Source of the DNA: Brevundimonas huaxiensis
Lineage (GTDB): Bacteria; Pseudomonadota; Alphaproteobacteria; Caulobacterales; Caulobacteraceae
Reading direction: 5' to 3'
Assembly: GCF_014218725.1 (NCBI RefSeq)
Contig: NZ_JABBJE010000003.1
Location: forward strand, 248,001 to 312,000
Length of the DNA: 64,000 nucleotides
Notes under the pieces: generated by a model
What the model saw: the letters and a program-made list of their open reading frames with translations, nothing else
Databases searched by the model: none
What the model was told of the DNA's origin: nothing
Program-made: the position numbers and the translations under genes
In this document: in pieces, positions 40,462 to 49,108 of the stretch
Numbering within the stretch: the first letter of the stretch is position 1
Layout of the letters: the number at the start of each line of letters is the position of its first letter

Positions 40462-40694
40462 GCGGCGATTACGCCGGTGTCGCCGATGCTGGCTGCGGCG
40501 TATGCGAGGCTGGCGCGGATATCGTCTGCTTCAAGGTAGGGAAAATCCGCCAGGATCTCCTCGGCGCTCGATCCGCCGGCCAGCATGTCCAGCACGTCCT
40601 GCACACGGATACGCATGCCCCGTATGCAGGGGCGGCCTCCGCATTGGGCGGGGTCGATAGTGATGCGGGACAGAAGATCGTTCATGTCCCGCAT
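40458..40694 (-). CDS. DUF433 protein, putative antitoxin
   Basis: A 78-residue winged-helix-like DUF433 protein. The family core RITIDPAQCGGRPCIRGMRI and VQDVLDMLAGGSSAEEILADFPYL is complete. It is the probable antitoxin and autorepressor for the DUF5615 gene, which it overlaps by four bases. An alternative start lies nine bases in, at 40685. It follows ettA by 15 bases, so it may also be read from the ettA promoter. Confidence 0.82.
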   Translation of the reverse strand: MRDMNDLLSRITIDPAQCGGRPCIRGMRIRVQDVLDMLAGGSSAEEILADFPYLEADDIRASLAYAAASIGDTGVIAA

Positions 40695-40709
40695 CCTATC
40701 ACAGTTCGA

Positions 40710-42377
40710 TCAGCGGCCGAACTTCTGGTGCTGGATGCGCTTGGGAATGATGCTGTCGGCGCCCAGGCGACGCATCTTGTCCTGTTCGTAGGCTTCGAAG
40801 TTGCCCTCGAACCATTCCACATGGCCGTCGCCCTCGAAGGCGAGGATGTGGGTGGCCAGGCGGTCGAGGAACCAGCGGTCGTGGGAGATGACCACGGCGC
40901 AGCCCGCGAACTCTTCCAGAGCCTCTTCGAGGTTCTGCAGCGTTTCGATGTCAAGGTCGTTGGTCGGTTCGTCGAGCAGGATCAGATTGCCGCCCGAAGC
41001 CAGGGTCTTGGCCAGATGGACGCGGTTGCGCTCACCGCCGGACAGCTGGCCGACCTTCTTCTGCTGGTCGCCGCCCTTGAAGTTGAAGCTGCCGACATAG
41101 GCGCGGGTGTTGATCTCGCGCTTGCCGACCATCATCACGTCGGTGCCGCCCGAGATGGCCTGCCAGATGGTTTCGTCTGGCTTCAGGTCGTCGCGCGACT
41201 GGTCGACATAAGCCAGTTTGACCGTCTCGCCGACGCGGATCGAACCGCCGTCTGGCTGTTCCTGGCCGGTGATCAGCTTGAACATGGTCGACTTGCCGGC
41301 GCCGTTCGGGCCGATGACGCCGACGATGCCGTTGGGCGGCAGTTTGAAGGTCAGGTTGTCGAACAGGACCTTGTCGCCGAACGACTTCTGCAGACCCTCG
41401 ACTTCCAGAACGACGTTGCCGAGGCGCGGTCCGGGCGGGATCTGGATGTGAGCGTGCGTCTGGGCGCCGCGCATCGATTCCTGTTCCTCGACCATCCGCT
41501 CGTAGGCGGCCAGACGGGCCTTGGACTTGGCCTGACGGGCCTTGGCGCCCGAACGGACCCATTCCAGTTCGCGGGTGAGGGCGCGCTGACGCGCTTCGGA
41601 TTCCGACTGCTCCTGCACGACGCGCTTCTGCTTGGCCTCCAGCCAGCTGGAGTAGTTGCCCTCGTGCGGGTGGCCCTTGCCGCGGTCCAGCTCCAGCGTC
41701 CACTTGGTCACCTGATCCAGGAAGTAGCGGTCGTGGGTGACCAGGATGACGCAGCCGGGGAAGTTCTCCAGGTGGTGCTGCAGCCAGGCGACGGATTCGG
41801 CGTCCAGGTGGTTGGTCGGTTCGTCCATCAGCAGCATGTCGGGCTTGGACAGCAGCAGACGGGCCAGGGCCACTCGGCGCTTTTCACCGCCTGACAGGTT
41901 GGTGACTTCCCAGTCGTCGGGCGGGCAGCGCAGGGCGCCCATGGCCTGGTCGATCCGGGCGTCGATGTCCCAGACGTCGCCAGCGTCGATCTTTTCCTGA
42001 AGGGAGGTCATCTCCTCCATCAGTTCGTCGGTGTAGTTCTCGCCCAGTTCGGCGGCGACTTCGTTGAAGCGGTTGACCCACTGCTTCTCTTCGCACCAGG
42101 CCTCGACGTTCTGACGCACGTTCAGGGCCGGATCGAGTTGGGGCTCCTGCTCCAGATAGCCGCGCTTGATGCCGTCGGCGGCGCGGGCCTCGCCGTTGAA
42201 CTCGTTGTCCAGGCCGGCCATGATCTTCAGCAGGGTGGACTTACCCGAACCGTTCACGCCGACGACGCCGATCTTGGCGTCGTTGTAGAAGCTGAGCCAG
42301 ATGTTCTCGAAGATCTTGCGGCCGCCGGGGAAGGTCTTGGTCAGACCCTGCATCTGGAAAATATATTGCTGCGCCAT
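40710..42377 (-). CDS. ettA: Energy-dependent translational throttle protein (ABC-F ATPase)
   Basis: A 555-residue ABC-F protein with two ATPase domains and no membrane span. Walker A motifs are GVNGSGKSTL and GPNGAGKSTM; signature loops LSGGEKRRVAL and LSGGERNRVHL; Walker B LLMDEPTNHLD and ILLDEPTNDLD. The arm subdomain sits between them (EWVRSGAKARQAKSKARLAA). It gates the ribosome's first peptide bond according to ADP/ATP level. It is followed by the DUF433/DUF5615/dehydrogenase genes and diverges from the DegQ-type protease gene. Confidence 0.96.
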   Translation of the reverse strand: MAQQYIFQMQGLTKTFPGGRKIFENIWLSFYNDAKIGVVGVNGSGKSTLLKIMAGLDNEFNGEARAADGIKRGYLEQEPQLDPALNVRQNVEAWCEEKQWVNRFNEVAAELGENYTDELMEEMTSLQEKIDAGDVWDIDARIDQAMGALRCPPDDWEVTNLSGGEKRRVALARLLLSKPDMLLMDEPTNHLDAESVAWLQHHLENFPGCVILVTHDRYFLDQVTKWTLELDRGKGHPHEGNYSSWLEAKQKRVVQEQSESEARQRALTRELEWVRSGAKARQAKSKARLAAYERMVEEQESMRGAQTHAHIQIPPGPRLGNVVLEVEGLQKSFGDKVLFDNLTFKLPPNGIVGVIGPNGAGKSTMFKLITGQEQPDGGSIRVGETVKLAYVDQSRDDLKPDETIWQAISGGTDVMMVGKREINTRAYVGSFNFKGGDQQKKVGQLSGGERNRVHLAKTLASGGNLILLDEPTNDLDIETLQNLEEALEEFAGCAVVISHDRWFLDRLATHILAFEGDGHVEWFEGNFEAYEQDKMRRLGADSIIPKRIQHQKFGR

Positions 42378-42567
42378 GAGGTGCGGTGCGCCCTTCGGGT
42401 TTCGTCGGATTGGGAGGTTTGGCCGGATGTAGCGATCCTGCGCGAGAAGGGCAAATATGGCGGGCAGGCGGCCGGACGGAACGGCTGTAAAGCTTGTCCG
42501 TTGATGACAATCCCACGCCTTGATCCGGCCCGAAACCGGGTGCGGAATGGCGTCATTCTACGCTTGC

Positions 42568-42597
42568 CAGTCTCGGATGCCCCAGTCTCGGATGCCC
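42568..42597 (+). repeat. 15-base tandem duplication at the start of the DegQ-type gene
   Basis: CAGTCTCGGATGCCC occurs twice head to tail at 42568-42582 and 42583-42597. Each copy has an in-frame ATG, so the translated duplication reads QSRMP-QSRMP immediately before the ATG at 42598. It lies in the translation-start region, where copy number could change initiation. Confidence 0.85.
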
Positions 42598-44001
42598 ATG
42601 AAGACCCGATCGATCGTGCTCGCCGCCGCCTTCGCCCTGTCGGCGTGCGGCAATCCCTCGAACTCCAAGGCGCAGGAGGGCGAGTTCGCCCAGCCGACGC
42701 GCACCGCCCCGGCCGATGCGGCGGGGATGAAGTCCAGCTTCGCGCCCGTGGTGCGATCGGCTGCGCCAGCCGTGGTCAATATCTCGGCGCGCAGCGTGCA
42801 GCGAGTGCAGGCCGATCCCTTCTTCCAGTTCTTTGGCGGCGGCATTCCCCAGGCGCGGGTGGCGGAATCCGTGGGTTCCGGCGTCATCGTCCGTTCGGAC
42901 GGGATCGTGGTGACCAACAACCACGTCATTGACGGCGCCCAGCAGATCAAGGTGGTGCTGAACGACCGGCGAGAGTTTCCCGCCACCGTCATCCTGGCCG
43001 ACGAGCGCAGCGATATCGCCGTGCTGAGGCTGGAAAACGTCAGCGATCGGCTGCCGGTGCTGGCCATCGACGATCAGGAAGAGCAGCAGGTCGGCGATCT
43101 GGTCCTGGCCATCGGCAATCCGTTCGGCGTGGGTCAGACGGTGACGAACGGCATCATCTCGGCCCTGAACCGGACCGAGACCGGCATTTCCGACAGCGGC
43201 TCCTTCATCCAGACCGATGCGGCCATCAACCCCGGCAACTCGGGCGGGGCGCTGGTGGACATGGACGGCGACCTGATCGGCATCAACACCGCCATCTTCT
43301 CGCGCTCGGGCTCCTCGGCCGGGGTCGGCTTCGCCGTGCCGGCGGCCATGGTCAAGCGGGTCGTCGACAGCGCCCTGGGCGGCGCGACGGCTGTGGTTCG
43401 GCCCTGGCTGGGCGTGAAGGGCGACACTGTGACTGGCGACATCGCCGGCAGCCTGGGCCTGAGCCGGCCGCAGGGACTGGTCGTCACTGACGTCTACGCC
43501 AACGGTCCGGCCGCGCGCGCCGGCATTCGTCAGGGCGACGTCATCACCGCCGTCGATGGTCAGGAGATCAACGACCAGAACGGGCTGAACTACCGCGTCG
43601 GCTCGCGCAATCCGAACGATCAGGTGCAGGTGTCCATTCTGCGCGACGGTCGGGCGCAGACCCTGACCACGCGGGTGCAGACCCTGCCGGGCGACGCCGA
43701 CCCCAAGCAGGGGGTGACGATCCAGTCCGGCCCCTTCGCCGGCGCCGAGGTCGTGGCGCTCAGCCCCGCTCTGGCGGACCGCTTGGGCGGCGATCCGTTC
43801 GCGACGGGCGTCATCGTGACCGGCGTGTCCGGCCGTGGCTATGCGGCCCGTGCGGGCTTCCGCCAGAACGACCTGATCGTCAGCATCAATGGCCGCGCGA
43901 TCGGCTCGGCTCGTGATGTCGAAGCCGCCAGTTCCGGTCGCGGGCCGTGGGAGGTCGTCGTCAACCGTGGCGGCCGTCAGATCCGCGGCGTGTTGCGATA
44001 G
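42598..44001 (+). CDS. Do/DegQ family serine endoprotease, probable lipoprotein
   Basis: A protease of about 467 residues acting in the periplasm. The signal sequence ends in LSAC, a lipobox, so it is probably lipid-anchored. The catalytic triad is complete: His in TNNHVIDG, Asp in ERSDIAVL and Ser in NPGNSGGALV. Two PDZ domains follow (VVTDVYANGPAARAGIRQGD and VIVTGVSGRGYAARAGFRQND). Start: ATG 42598; ATGs at 42592 and inside the 15-base repeat are alternatives. It diverges from ettA and converges with the VOC gene. Name DegQ or DegP cannot be separated by sequence alone. Confidence 0.92.
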   Translation: MKTRSIVLAAAFALSACGNPSNSKAQEGEFAQPTRTAPADAAGMKSSFAPVVRSAAPAVVNISARSVQRVQADPFFQFFGGGIPQARVAESVGSGVIVRSDGIVVTNNHVIDGAQQIKVVLNDRREFPATVILADERSDIAVLRLENVSDRLPVLAIDDQEEQQVGDLVLAIGNPFGVGQTVTNGIISALNRTETGISDSGSFIQTDAAINPGNSGGALVDMDGDLIGINTAIFSRSGSSAGVGFAVPAAMVKRVVDSALGGATAVVRPWLGVKGDTVTGDIAGSLGLSRPQGLVVTDVYANGPAARAGIRQGDVITAVDGQEINDQNGLNYRVGSRNPNDQVQVSILRDGRAQTLTTRVQTLPGDADPKQGVTIQSGPFAGAEVVALSPALADRLGGDPFATGVIVTGVSGRGYAARAGFRQNDLIVSINGRAIGSARDVEAASSGRGPWEVVVNRGGRQIRGVLR

Positions 44002-44005
44002 ATCG

Positions 44006-44428
44006 TCAGGCCTTTGTCGGCCCGCCGATCGACCAGGTGTGGCCGAAGGGGTCGCGAAGGACGCCGTAGCGATCGCCCCAGAACTGGTCGGCCATGTCCA
44101 GAACGGGTTCGGCGCCGCCGACGGTCATGGCGCGGGTCCACCAGGCGTCGGGATCGGCGACCTGAAGGTGCAGGGTCACGCCGGCAGGGCGGACATTCTG
44201 CGAGCCGCCATATTCCGGAAACTCGTCATTCAACATGACGCTGGCGCCGTTGATCCTCAGGTGGGCGTGCATCAGCCGCTCGCCGTCGTCCGCCAGTCGA
44301 CGGTCCAGCACCTCGGCGCCGAAAGCGATGATGTAGAAATCGATCGCCGCAGAGGCGCCGCGCGACGGGATGGTCAGGTGGGGCGTCACGCCGGAAGTCG
44401 GACCCTGATTGGGCTTGGCGTCGGTCAT
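44006..44428 (-). CDS. VOC/glyoxalase-superfamily protein
   Basis: A 140-residue protein of the vicinal-oxygen-chelate fold, PhnB-like subgroup. It has two beta-alpha-beta-beta-beta units: TPHLTIPSRGASAAIDFYIIAFGAEVL and a second with WWTRAMTVGGAEPVLDMADQFWGDRYGVLRDPFGHTW-type ends. Likely metal ligands His and Glu are unclear in this subgroup. Function unknown; members often act in fosfomycin-like or phosphonate settings. ATG 44428 with a GGAG site; the longer open frame on this strand is an artefact of high GC. Confidence 0.78.
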   Translation of the reverse strand: MTDAKPNQGPTSGVTPHLTIPSRGASAAIDFYIIAFGAEVLDRRLADDGERLMHAHLRINGASVMLNDEFPEYGGSQNVRPAGVTLHLQVADPDAWWTRAMTVGGAEPVLDMADQFWGDRYGVLRDPFGHTWSIGGPTKA

Positions 44429-44503
44429 GAGGGCGGTCTCCGTGTCGGAATGCGATACTAGCGCGTGAAAAGCCGTTGGCGAACGCCTACATAGGTCGCA
44501 CCC

Positions 44504-45820
44504 ATGAGCGACCTGTTCGAAGCCTCCGGCATTCTGCCTCCCGACGCCCCCTTGGCCGACCGCCTGCGTCCGCGCACGCTGGACGAGGTGGTGGGGCAGG
44601 ATCATCTGCTGGGGCCAGGCGGGCCGATCCGGCGCATGATCGAGGCCGGGCGGTTGGGATCCATGATCCTGTGGGGACCGCCGGGGACGGGCAAGACCAC
44701 GATTGCGCGGCTGCTGGCGCAGGCGGCGGGATACGAATATCAGGCGATCAGCGCGGTGTTCTCGGGCGTCGCCGACCTGAAGAAGGCGTTCGAGGCGGCG
44801 CGGATGCGGCGTGCGGCGGGACAGAGCACGCTGCTGTTCGTGGACGAGATCCACCGCTTCAACCGCGCTCAGCAGGACGGGTTTTTGCCGTTTGTAGAGG
44901 CAGGCGTCGTGACCCTGGTCGGGGCCACGACCGAGAACCCCAGCTTCGAGCTGAACGGCTCCTTGTTGTCGCGCAGTCAGGTTTATGTGCTGAGGCGGCT
45001 GGACGATCCTGCCCTGGATCAGCTGCTGAGCCGGGCCGAGACGCATATGGACCGGACCCTGCCGCTGACGCCGGAGGCCCGTCAGGCGATGCTGGCCCTG
45101 GCCGACGGCGACGGGCGCTATCTGCTGACCATGTCGGAGGTGCTGTTCGACCTGCCTGAGGGCGAAAAGCTGGACGTACAGGGGCTGGCGGGCGTGCTGC
45201 AACGCCGTGCGCCCGCCTACGACAAGAGCCGAGAAGAACACTATAACCTCATATCCGCCCTGCATAAATCGGTGCGGGGGTCGGACCCCGACGCGGCGCT
45301 CTATTGGCTGGCGCGGATGCTGAACGGGGGTGAGGATCCGCTTTATCTGGCGCGGCGGATCGTGCGGATGGCGGTCGAGGACATCGGCGAGGCCGATCCG
45401 CTGTCGATCCTGGTCGCTAATGCCGCCAAGGACACCTACGACTTTCTGGGCAGTCCCGAGGGCGAGCTGGCCCTGGCCCAGGCGGTGGTGCATCTGGCGA
45501 CCGCGCCCAAGTCGGTCGGGGTCTATGAGGCGTTCAAGGCGGCCAGGAAGGCGGCCTATGAGACGGGCTCGCTGATGCCGCCCGCCCATATCCGCAACGC
45601 CCCGACCAAGCTGATGAAGTCGCTGGGGTACGGCAAGGGCTATCAATACGACCCCGACACGCCCGAGGGCTTTTCGGGCGCGAACTTCTTTCCCGACGAG
45701 ATGGACCGTCGCACCTTCTACAAGCCCAAGGGCGAGGGGCACGAGGAGAAGGTCAAGGCGCGTTTGGAGCGCTGGGCCGAGATGCGAGCACGGCTGGCGG
45801 CGGACGCGTCCGGCGACTGA
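44504..45820 (+). CDS. rarA: Replication-associated recombination protein A
   Basis: A 438-residue AAA+ ATPase (RarA/MgsA/Mgs1 family) that acts at stalled replication forks. Walker A WGPPGTGKTTIARLLA, Walker B LLFVDEIHRFN and the sensor TTENPSFELN are visible, followed by the C-terminal tetramerisation domain ending GYGKGYQYDPDTPEGFSG. Sequence is complete and of standard length. It is followed by a gap of 71 bases before a membrane protein gene. Confidence 0.93.
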   Translation: MSDLFEASGILPPDAPLADRLRPRTLDEVVGQDHLLGPGGPIRRMIEAGRLGSMILWGPPGTGKTTIARLLAQAAGYEYQAISAVFSGVADLKKAFEAARMRRAAGQSTLLFVDEIHRFNRAQQDGFLPFVEAGVVTLVGATTENPSFELNGSLLSRSQVYVLRRLDDPALDQLLSRAETHMDRTLPLTPEARQAMLALADGDGRYLLTMSEVLFDLPEGEKLDVQGLAGVLQRRAPAYDKSREEHYNLISALHKSVRGSDPDAALYWLARMLNGGEDPLYLARRIVRMAVEDIGEADPLSILVANAAKDTYDFLGSPEGELALAQAVVHLATAPKSVGVYEAFKAARKAAYETGSLMPPAHIRNAPTKLMKSLGYGKGYQYDPDTPEGFSGANFFPDEMDRRTFYKPKGEGHEEKVKARLERWAEMRARLAADASGD

Positions 45821-45891
45821 CTGAACGCTGTTCATTGTCGCCAGTTGATAAGGCGGTTAGCGTTCCGGCCTGACATCCTTGGGAGGGGACG

Positions 45892-46335
45892 ATGATCGAG
45901 ACGGTGAAAACGCCCTGGCATCTGTGGCTGGTGGGCGTGTTGTCCTTGTTGTGGAATGGGTTCGGCGCGTTCGACTTCATCCAGGCTACGACGCGGGGCG
46001 AGGCCTACATGCGGGCGGCGGGTTTCGACGACGCCATGGTCGCCTATTACGAGGCCATGCCCGGCTGGATGTATGTGCCGTGGACGCTGGGGGTCTGGGG
46101 TGCGGTGATCGGTTCGGTGATGCTGCTTTTGCGCCGGCGCTGGGCGGTTCCGGCTTTCGGCCTGTCGTTATTGGGCGCGTTGATCAGCCTGATCTACAGC
46201 AAGCTGATCGATCCTCCGCCGCCGGCGCCGCCCGAACTGGCGGCCATGAGCTGGATGCCGATCGTCATCCTGCTGATTGCGGTTCTGCTGTTTGGTTATG
46301 CGTTCAATATGCGCAAACGCGGCGTGCTGCGCTGA
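45892..46335 (+). CDS. Four-helix membrane protein, unknown function
   Basis: A 147-residue protein with four hydrophobic helices: LWLVGVLSLLWNGFGAFDFI, a short middle loop with GWMYVPWTLGVWG, AVPAFGLSLLGALISLIYS and MPIVILLIAVLLFGYAF. It resembles small proteins often annotated as sugar transporters, but no functional residues can be read. It is probably cotranscribed with rarA or with the pseudouridine synthase 40 bases downstream. GGGAGGGG lies before the ATG. Confidence 0.75.
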   Translation: MIETVKTPWHLWLVGVLSLLWNGFGAFDFIQATTRGEAYMRAAGFDDAMVAYYEAMPGWMYVPWTLGVWGAVIGSVMLLLRRRWAVPAFGLSLLGALISLIYSKLIDPPPPAPPELAAMSWMPIVILLIAVLLFGYAFNMRKRGVLR

Positions 46336-46374
46336 TGGGCTGACGCAGGGCGCGCCGTCGCGTATGGACGCGCT

Positions 46375-47097
46375 GTGACCCGCGTTCCTGCCGATCTATC
46401 ATCAGATGATATCGCCGCCGTCCGGTCGTGGGTGATCCACGAGGATGCGCACGTCATCGCCTTCTCAAAGCCGCCGGGCCTGTCCAGTCAGGGCGGGCGG
46501 ATCAAGGCCCATACGCTAGATGACTTGCTTTGGGCGTTCGCGCGTTCGAACGGCAAGCGACCGGAGTTGGTGCATCGGCTGGATCGCGACACCTCGGGCG
46601 TGATCTTGGCGGCCAAGACCAAGCCGGCTGCCAGTTTTCTGGGCAAGGCGTTGCAGATGCGGCGTTTCAGGAAACAGTATCTGGCCCTGCTGTCGGCCGC
46701 GCCTGATCCCAAGGCGGCGACCATCGACGCGCCGTTGCGCCGCGAGGAGATCGGGCGCGAAAGCTACATGCGGGTCGTCGCCTTTGACGCGCCGGGCGCG
46801 CAAGGGTCGCAGAGCCGCTATCGGACCTTGGCCGCAGGACCTGAAGGGGCCGTGGTCGAGCTGGAGCCGCTGACCGGGCGGATGCATCAGCTGCGTGTGC
46901 ACATGGCCCATATCGGTCGGCCGTTGATCGGGGACGTGCGCTACGGCGGCGCGCTGACCACGCCGGTCGGGCCGGCGCCGCGGCTGATGCTGCATGCCGC
47001 CAAACTGACTTTTCCGCATCCCGAGGGTGGGACGACCACGGTCGAAGCGCCGCCGCCCGGGGATTTCGCGAAGCTGAAGACGGCGCTGGGTCTTTAG
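46375..47097 (+). CDS. Pseudouridine synthase of the RluA family
   Basis: A 240-residue enzyme that isomerises uridine in rRNA or tRNA. Asp70 in HRLDRDTSG is the catalytic aspartate; VIAFSKPPGLSSQGG and ELEPLTGRMHQLRVHMAHIG are the other RluA motifs. No S4 domain is present, as in RluA/TruC-like members. The GTG at 46375 is used. The site modified cannot be decided. Confidence 0.88.
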   Translation: MTRVPADLSSDDIAAVRSWVIHEDAHVIAFSKPPGLSSQGGRIKAHTLDDLLWAFARSNGKRPELVHRLDRDTSGVILAAKTKPAASFLGKALQMRRFRKQYLALLSAAPDPKAATIDAPLRREEIGRESYMRVVAFDAPGAQGSQSRYRTLAAGPEGAVVELEPLTGRMHQLRVHMAHIGRPLIGDVRYGGALTTPVGPAPRLMLHAAKLTFPHPEGGTTTVEAPPPGDFAKLKTALGL

Positions 47098-47161
47098 GGC
47101 GAGGGCGCTTCAGGGAACGCCGTGCGCGTTTTGGCGCTATGTCGTTGAAAGGATACCTTTG

Positions 47162-47650
47162 ATGAAGCGTCTCGCCCTCGCCCTGACCGGTCTTTCCGCC
47201 CTGGCCCTGACCGCCTGCGCCAGCTTGGCGCCCTATGGCGCGCAGATGGGCCCGAACGGGCAGGGGTATTCCGAGCAGCGGATCGAATCCAATCGCTATC
47301 GGGTTACCTACAACGGCGTCGGCGCCGCGGGCCGTGTCGCTGATTGGGCGTTGGTGCGCGCTGCCGACCTGACCACCGAACAAGGCTACGACTGGTTTGA
47401 GGTGACGCAGAGCTGGACCGACGGGCGGCCGGGAGGCGCAGGCGGCGTCAGCCCGAGCGTTTCCATCGGCGGCGGCAGCAGCCGATATGGCGGCTATTCG
47501 ACCTCGGGCGTCGGCGTGGGCGTCGGTCTGAACTTCAGCGGACCGCAGCCAACCTCGACGACGCTGGAAGTCGTTTTGGGACGCGGCCAGAAGCCGGATC
47601 GTCCGAACGCCTATGACGCGCGCGCGGTCCAGAGCTCCATCCCGCGCTGA
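47162..47650 (+). CDS. CC0125/CC1285 family lipoprotein
   Basis: A 162-residue lipoprotein: signal MKRLALALTGLSALALTAC with lipobox Cys19. The mature part shows YSEQRIESNRYRVTYNG, the VLVRAADLTTEQGYDWFEV-like segment (RAADLTTEQGYDWFEV) typical of the Caulobacterales CC0125/CC1285 family. A Gly/Ser-rich loop follows and a strand TTLEVVLGRGQKP. Function unknown, probably in the periplasm or outer membrane. ATG 47162, TTG just upstream rejected. Confidence 0.85.
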   Translation: MKRLALALTGLSALALTACASLAPYGAQMGPNGQGYSEQRIESNRYRVTYNGVGAAGRVADWALVRAADLTTEQGYDWFEVTQSWTDGRPGGAGGVSPSVSIGGGSSRYGGYSTSGVGVGVGLNFSGPQPTSTTLEVVLGRGQKPDRPNAYDARAVQSSIPR

Positions 47651-47690
47651 CCATCGCTTTCGGCGCGGGCGGCGTATATATCGCCGCACG

Positions 47691-48086
47691 ATGACACGTT
47701 TTCTTCTCGTTGCGGCAGGTGGCGCCATCGGCTCCATGGCGCGCTATGGCCTTGGCCTCGCTGCCGGGCGGCTCGCGCCAAATGCCGGTTGGCCCGTAGG
47801 CACCTTCGCCGCCAATGTCGCCGGGGGTCTGCTGATGGGTTTGCTCGTCGGCTGGCTGGCGTTCCGGGGCGGGGCGCAGCAAGAGATGGTGCGCCTGTTC
47901 GCCGCCGTAGGCGTGTTGGGCGGTTTCACGACCTTTTCGTCCTATTCTCTGGGAGCGGTGCAGATGATCGAGCGCCGCCAGATCGGCCTGGCCGCGGCCT
48001 ATGTGATTGGCTCGGTGGTTCTGGCGATCGCGGCCCTGTTCGTCGGCCTCATGGTCGCGCGCCGCGCCTTTGGAGTTCCCGCTTGA
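47691..48086 (+). CDS. crcB: Fluoride efflux channel protein CrcB (Fluc)
   Basis: A 131-residue four-helix membrane protein forming the dimeric fluoride channel. Motifs are GGAIGSMARYG at the start, NVAGGLLMG with the conserved Asn and GGFTTFSSYSLGA with the Phe box. The start ATG 47691 is preceded by a small GCGGCG-tatatat-CGCCGC hairpin (47669-47687) but no fluoride riboswitch. Its TGA overlaps the TTG start of the RluC-like gene (TTGA). Confidence 0.93.
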   Translation: MTRFLLVAAGGAIGSMARYGLGLAAGRLAPNAGWPVGTFAANVAGGLLMGLLVGWLAFRGGAQQEMVRLFAAVGVLGGFTTFSSYSLGAVQMIERRQIGLAAAYVIGSVVLAIAALFVGLMVARRAFGVPA

Positions 48087-49108
48087 CCGATCAGCCGCCC
48101 GCAGCAGATGCGCCCAAACGCGAGGTCCTGACGATCTATGTCGCCGAGGATGAGGACGGCATCCGGCTGGATCGGTGGTTCCGCCGGCGCTGGCCGCACC
48201 TGTCCAACAGCCAGGTGCAGAAGATGGCTCGCAGCGGTCAGATCCGCGTGGATGGCGCTCGCATAAAGCCCGAAGGCCGGCTGACCGCCGGCGCCGCCGT
48301 GCGCGTGCCGCCGATCCCGGACGACACCTCTCGTCAGGCGGGCGACGCCCACACTCTGTCGGAAAAGGATATCGCCTACGCCAAGTCGCTGGTGCTGTAT
48401 GAAGACGACATGGTCATCGCCTTGAACAAGCCGCATGGCCTGGCGGTGCAGGGCGGGACCAAGACGAGCCGTCACGTGGACCGTCTGCTGTCGGCCTGGG
48501 GCGAGAAATTGGAGCGGCCGCGACTGGTCCACCGGCTGGACCGCGACACCTCGGGCGTCCTGCTGCTGGGCAAGGGGCCGGAGGCGGCCAAACGACTGGC
48601 GGGCGCTTTTGCGCGGCGGCAGGCCAAGAAGACCTATTGGGCCATCGTCATCGGCAATCCGAAACCCTATTCGGGTCAGATCGACATGCCGCTGAAGAAG
48701 ACCGGCATCAACGACTTCGAGATGATGCGACCGGCCGAACGCAAGGACCCGCGCGCCGAACCGGCCGAAACGGCGTTCTCGACCATCAGCCGCGCCTCGC
48801 ATCGGGCGTCATGGATGGCGCTGCGCCCCTTCACCGGCCGGACGCATCAGCTGCGCGCCCATATGGCGGGGATCGGCCATCCGATCTTGGGCGATCCGAA
48901 ATACGGCGACGAGAAATCGCGCGAACTGTCAGGCCCGCTGAAGCTGCAATTGCACGCCCGCAGCATCGAACTAGACCACCCGCGCGGCGGCGTTCTCAAG
49001 GTCACCGCCCCTTTGAGTCCCGAGATGAAGGCCGGCTTCGCCCACTTCGGTTTCTCCGAGGACGAGGCCGAAGACGATCCCTTCCTGGGCGTGAAGCGAA
49101 TCCGGTGA
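48083..49108 (+). CDS. Pseudouridine synthase, RluC/RluD type with S4 domain
   Basis: A 341-residue enzyme. The N-terminal S4 RNA-binding domain (LDRWFRRRWPHLSNSQVQKMARSG) precedes a RluA-like catalytic domain with HRLDRDTSG (catalytic Asp) and PFTGRTHQLRAHMAGIG. This layout fits RluC (23S 955/2504/2580) or RluD. The TTG at 48083 overlaps the crcB stop and has GGAG seven bases before; a longer upstream frame is not used. The stop overlaps the next gene (GTGA). Confidence 0.9.
   Translation: MTDQPPAADAPKREVLTIYVAEDEDGIRLDRWFRRRWPHLSNSQVQKMARSGQIRVDGARIKPEGRLTAGAAVRVPPIPDDTSRQAGDAHTLSEKDIAYAKSLVLYEDDMVIALNKPHGLAVQGGTKTSRHVDRLLSAWGEKLERPRLVHRLDRDTSGVLLLGKGPEAAKRLAGAFARRQAKKTYWAIVIGNPKPYSGQIDMPLKKTGINDFEMMRPAERKDPRAEPAETAFSTISRASHRASWMALRPFTGRTHQLRAHMAGIGHPILGDPKYGDEKSRELSGPLKLQLHARSIELDHPRGGVLKVTAPLSPEMKAGFAHFGFSEDEAEDDPFLGVKRIR

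Noticed and set aside
44429..45835. Upstream extension of the VOC gene over rarA on the other strand
   Set aside because: The VOC fold starts at ATG 44428 with a GGAG site; the rest is antisense to rarA.
47651..47690. Fluoride riboswitch before crcB
   Set aside because: Only 40 bases separate the genes; only a small hairpin is present, not the riboswitch core.
48637..49104. Upstream extension of the TPR-oxygenase frame into the RluC-like gene
   Set aside because: That part is the out-of-frame reading of the pseudouridine synthase; the GTG at 49105 overlaps the stop as in coupled genes.
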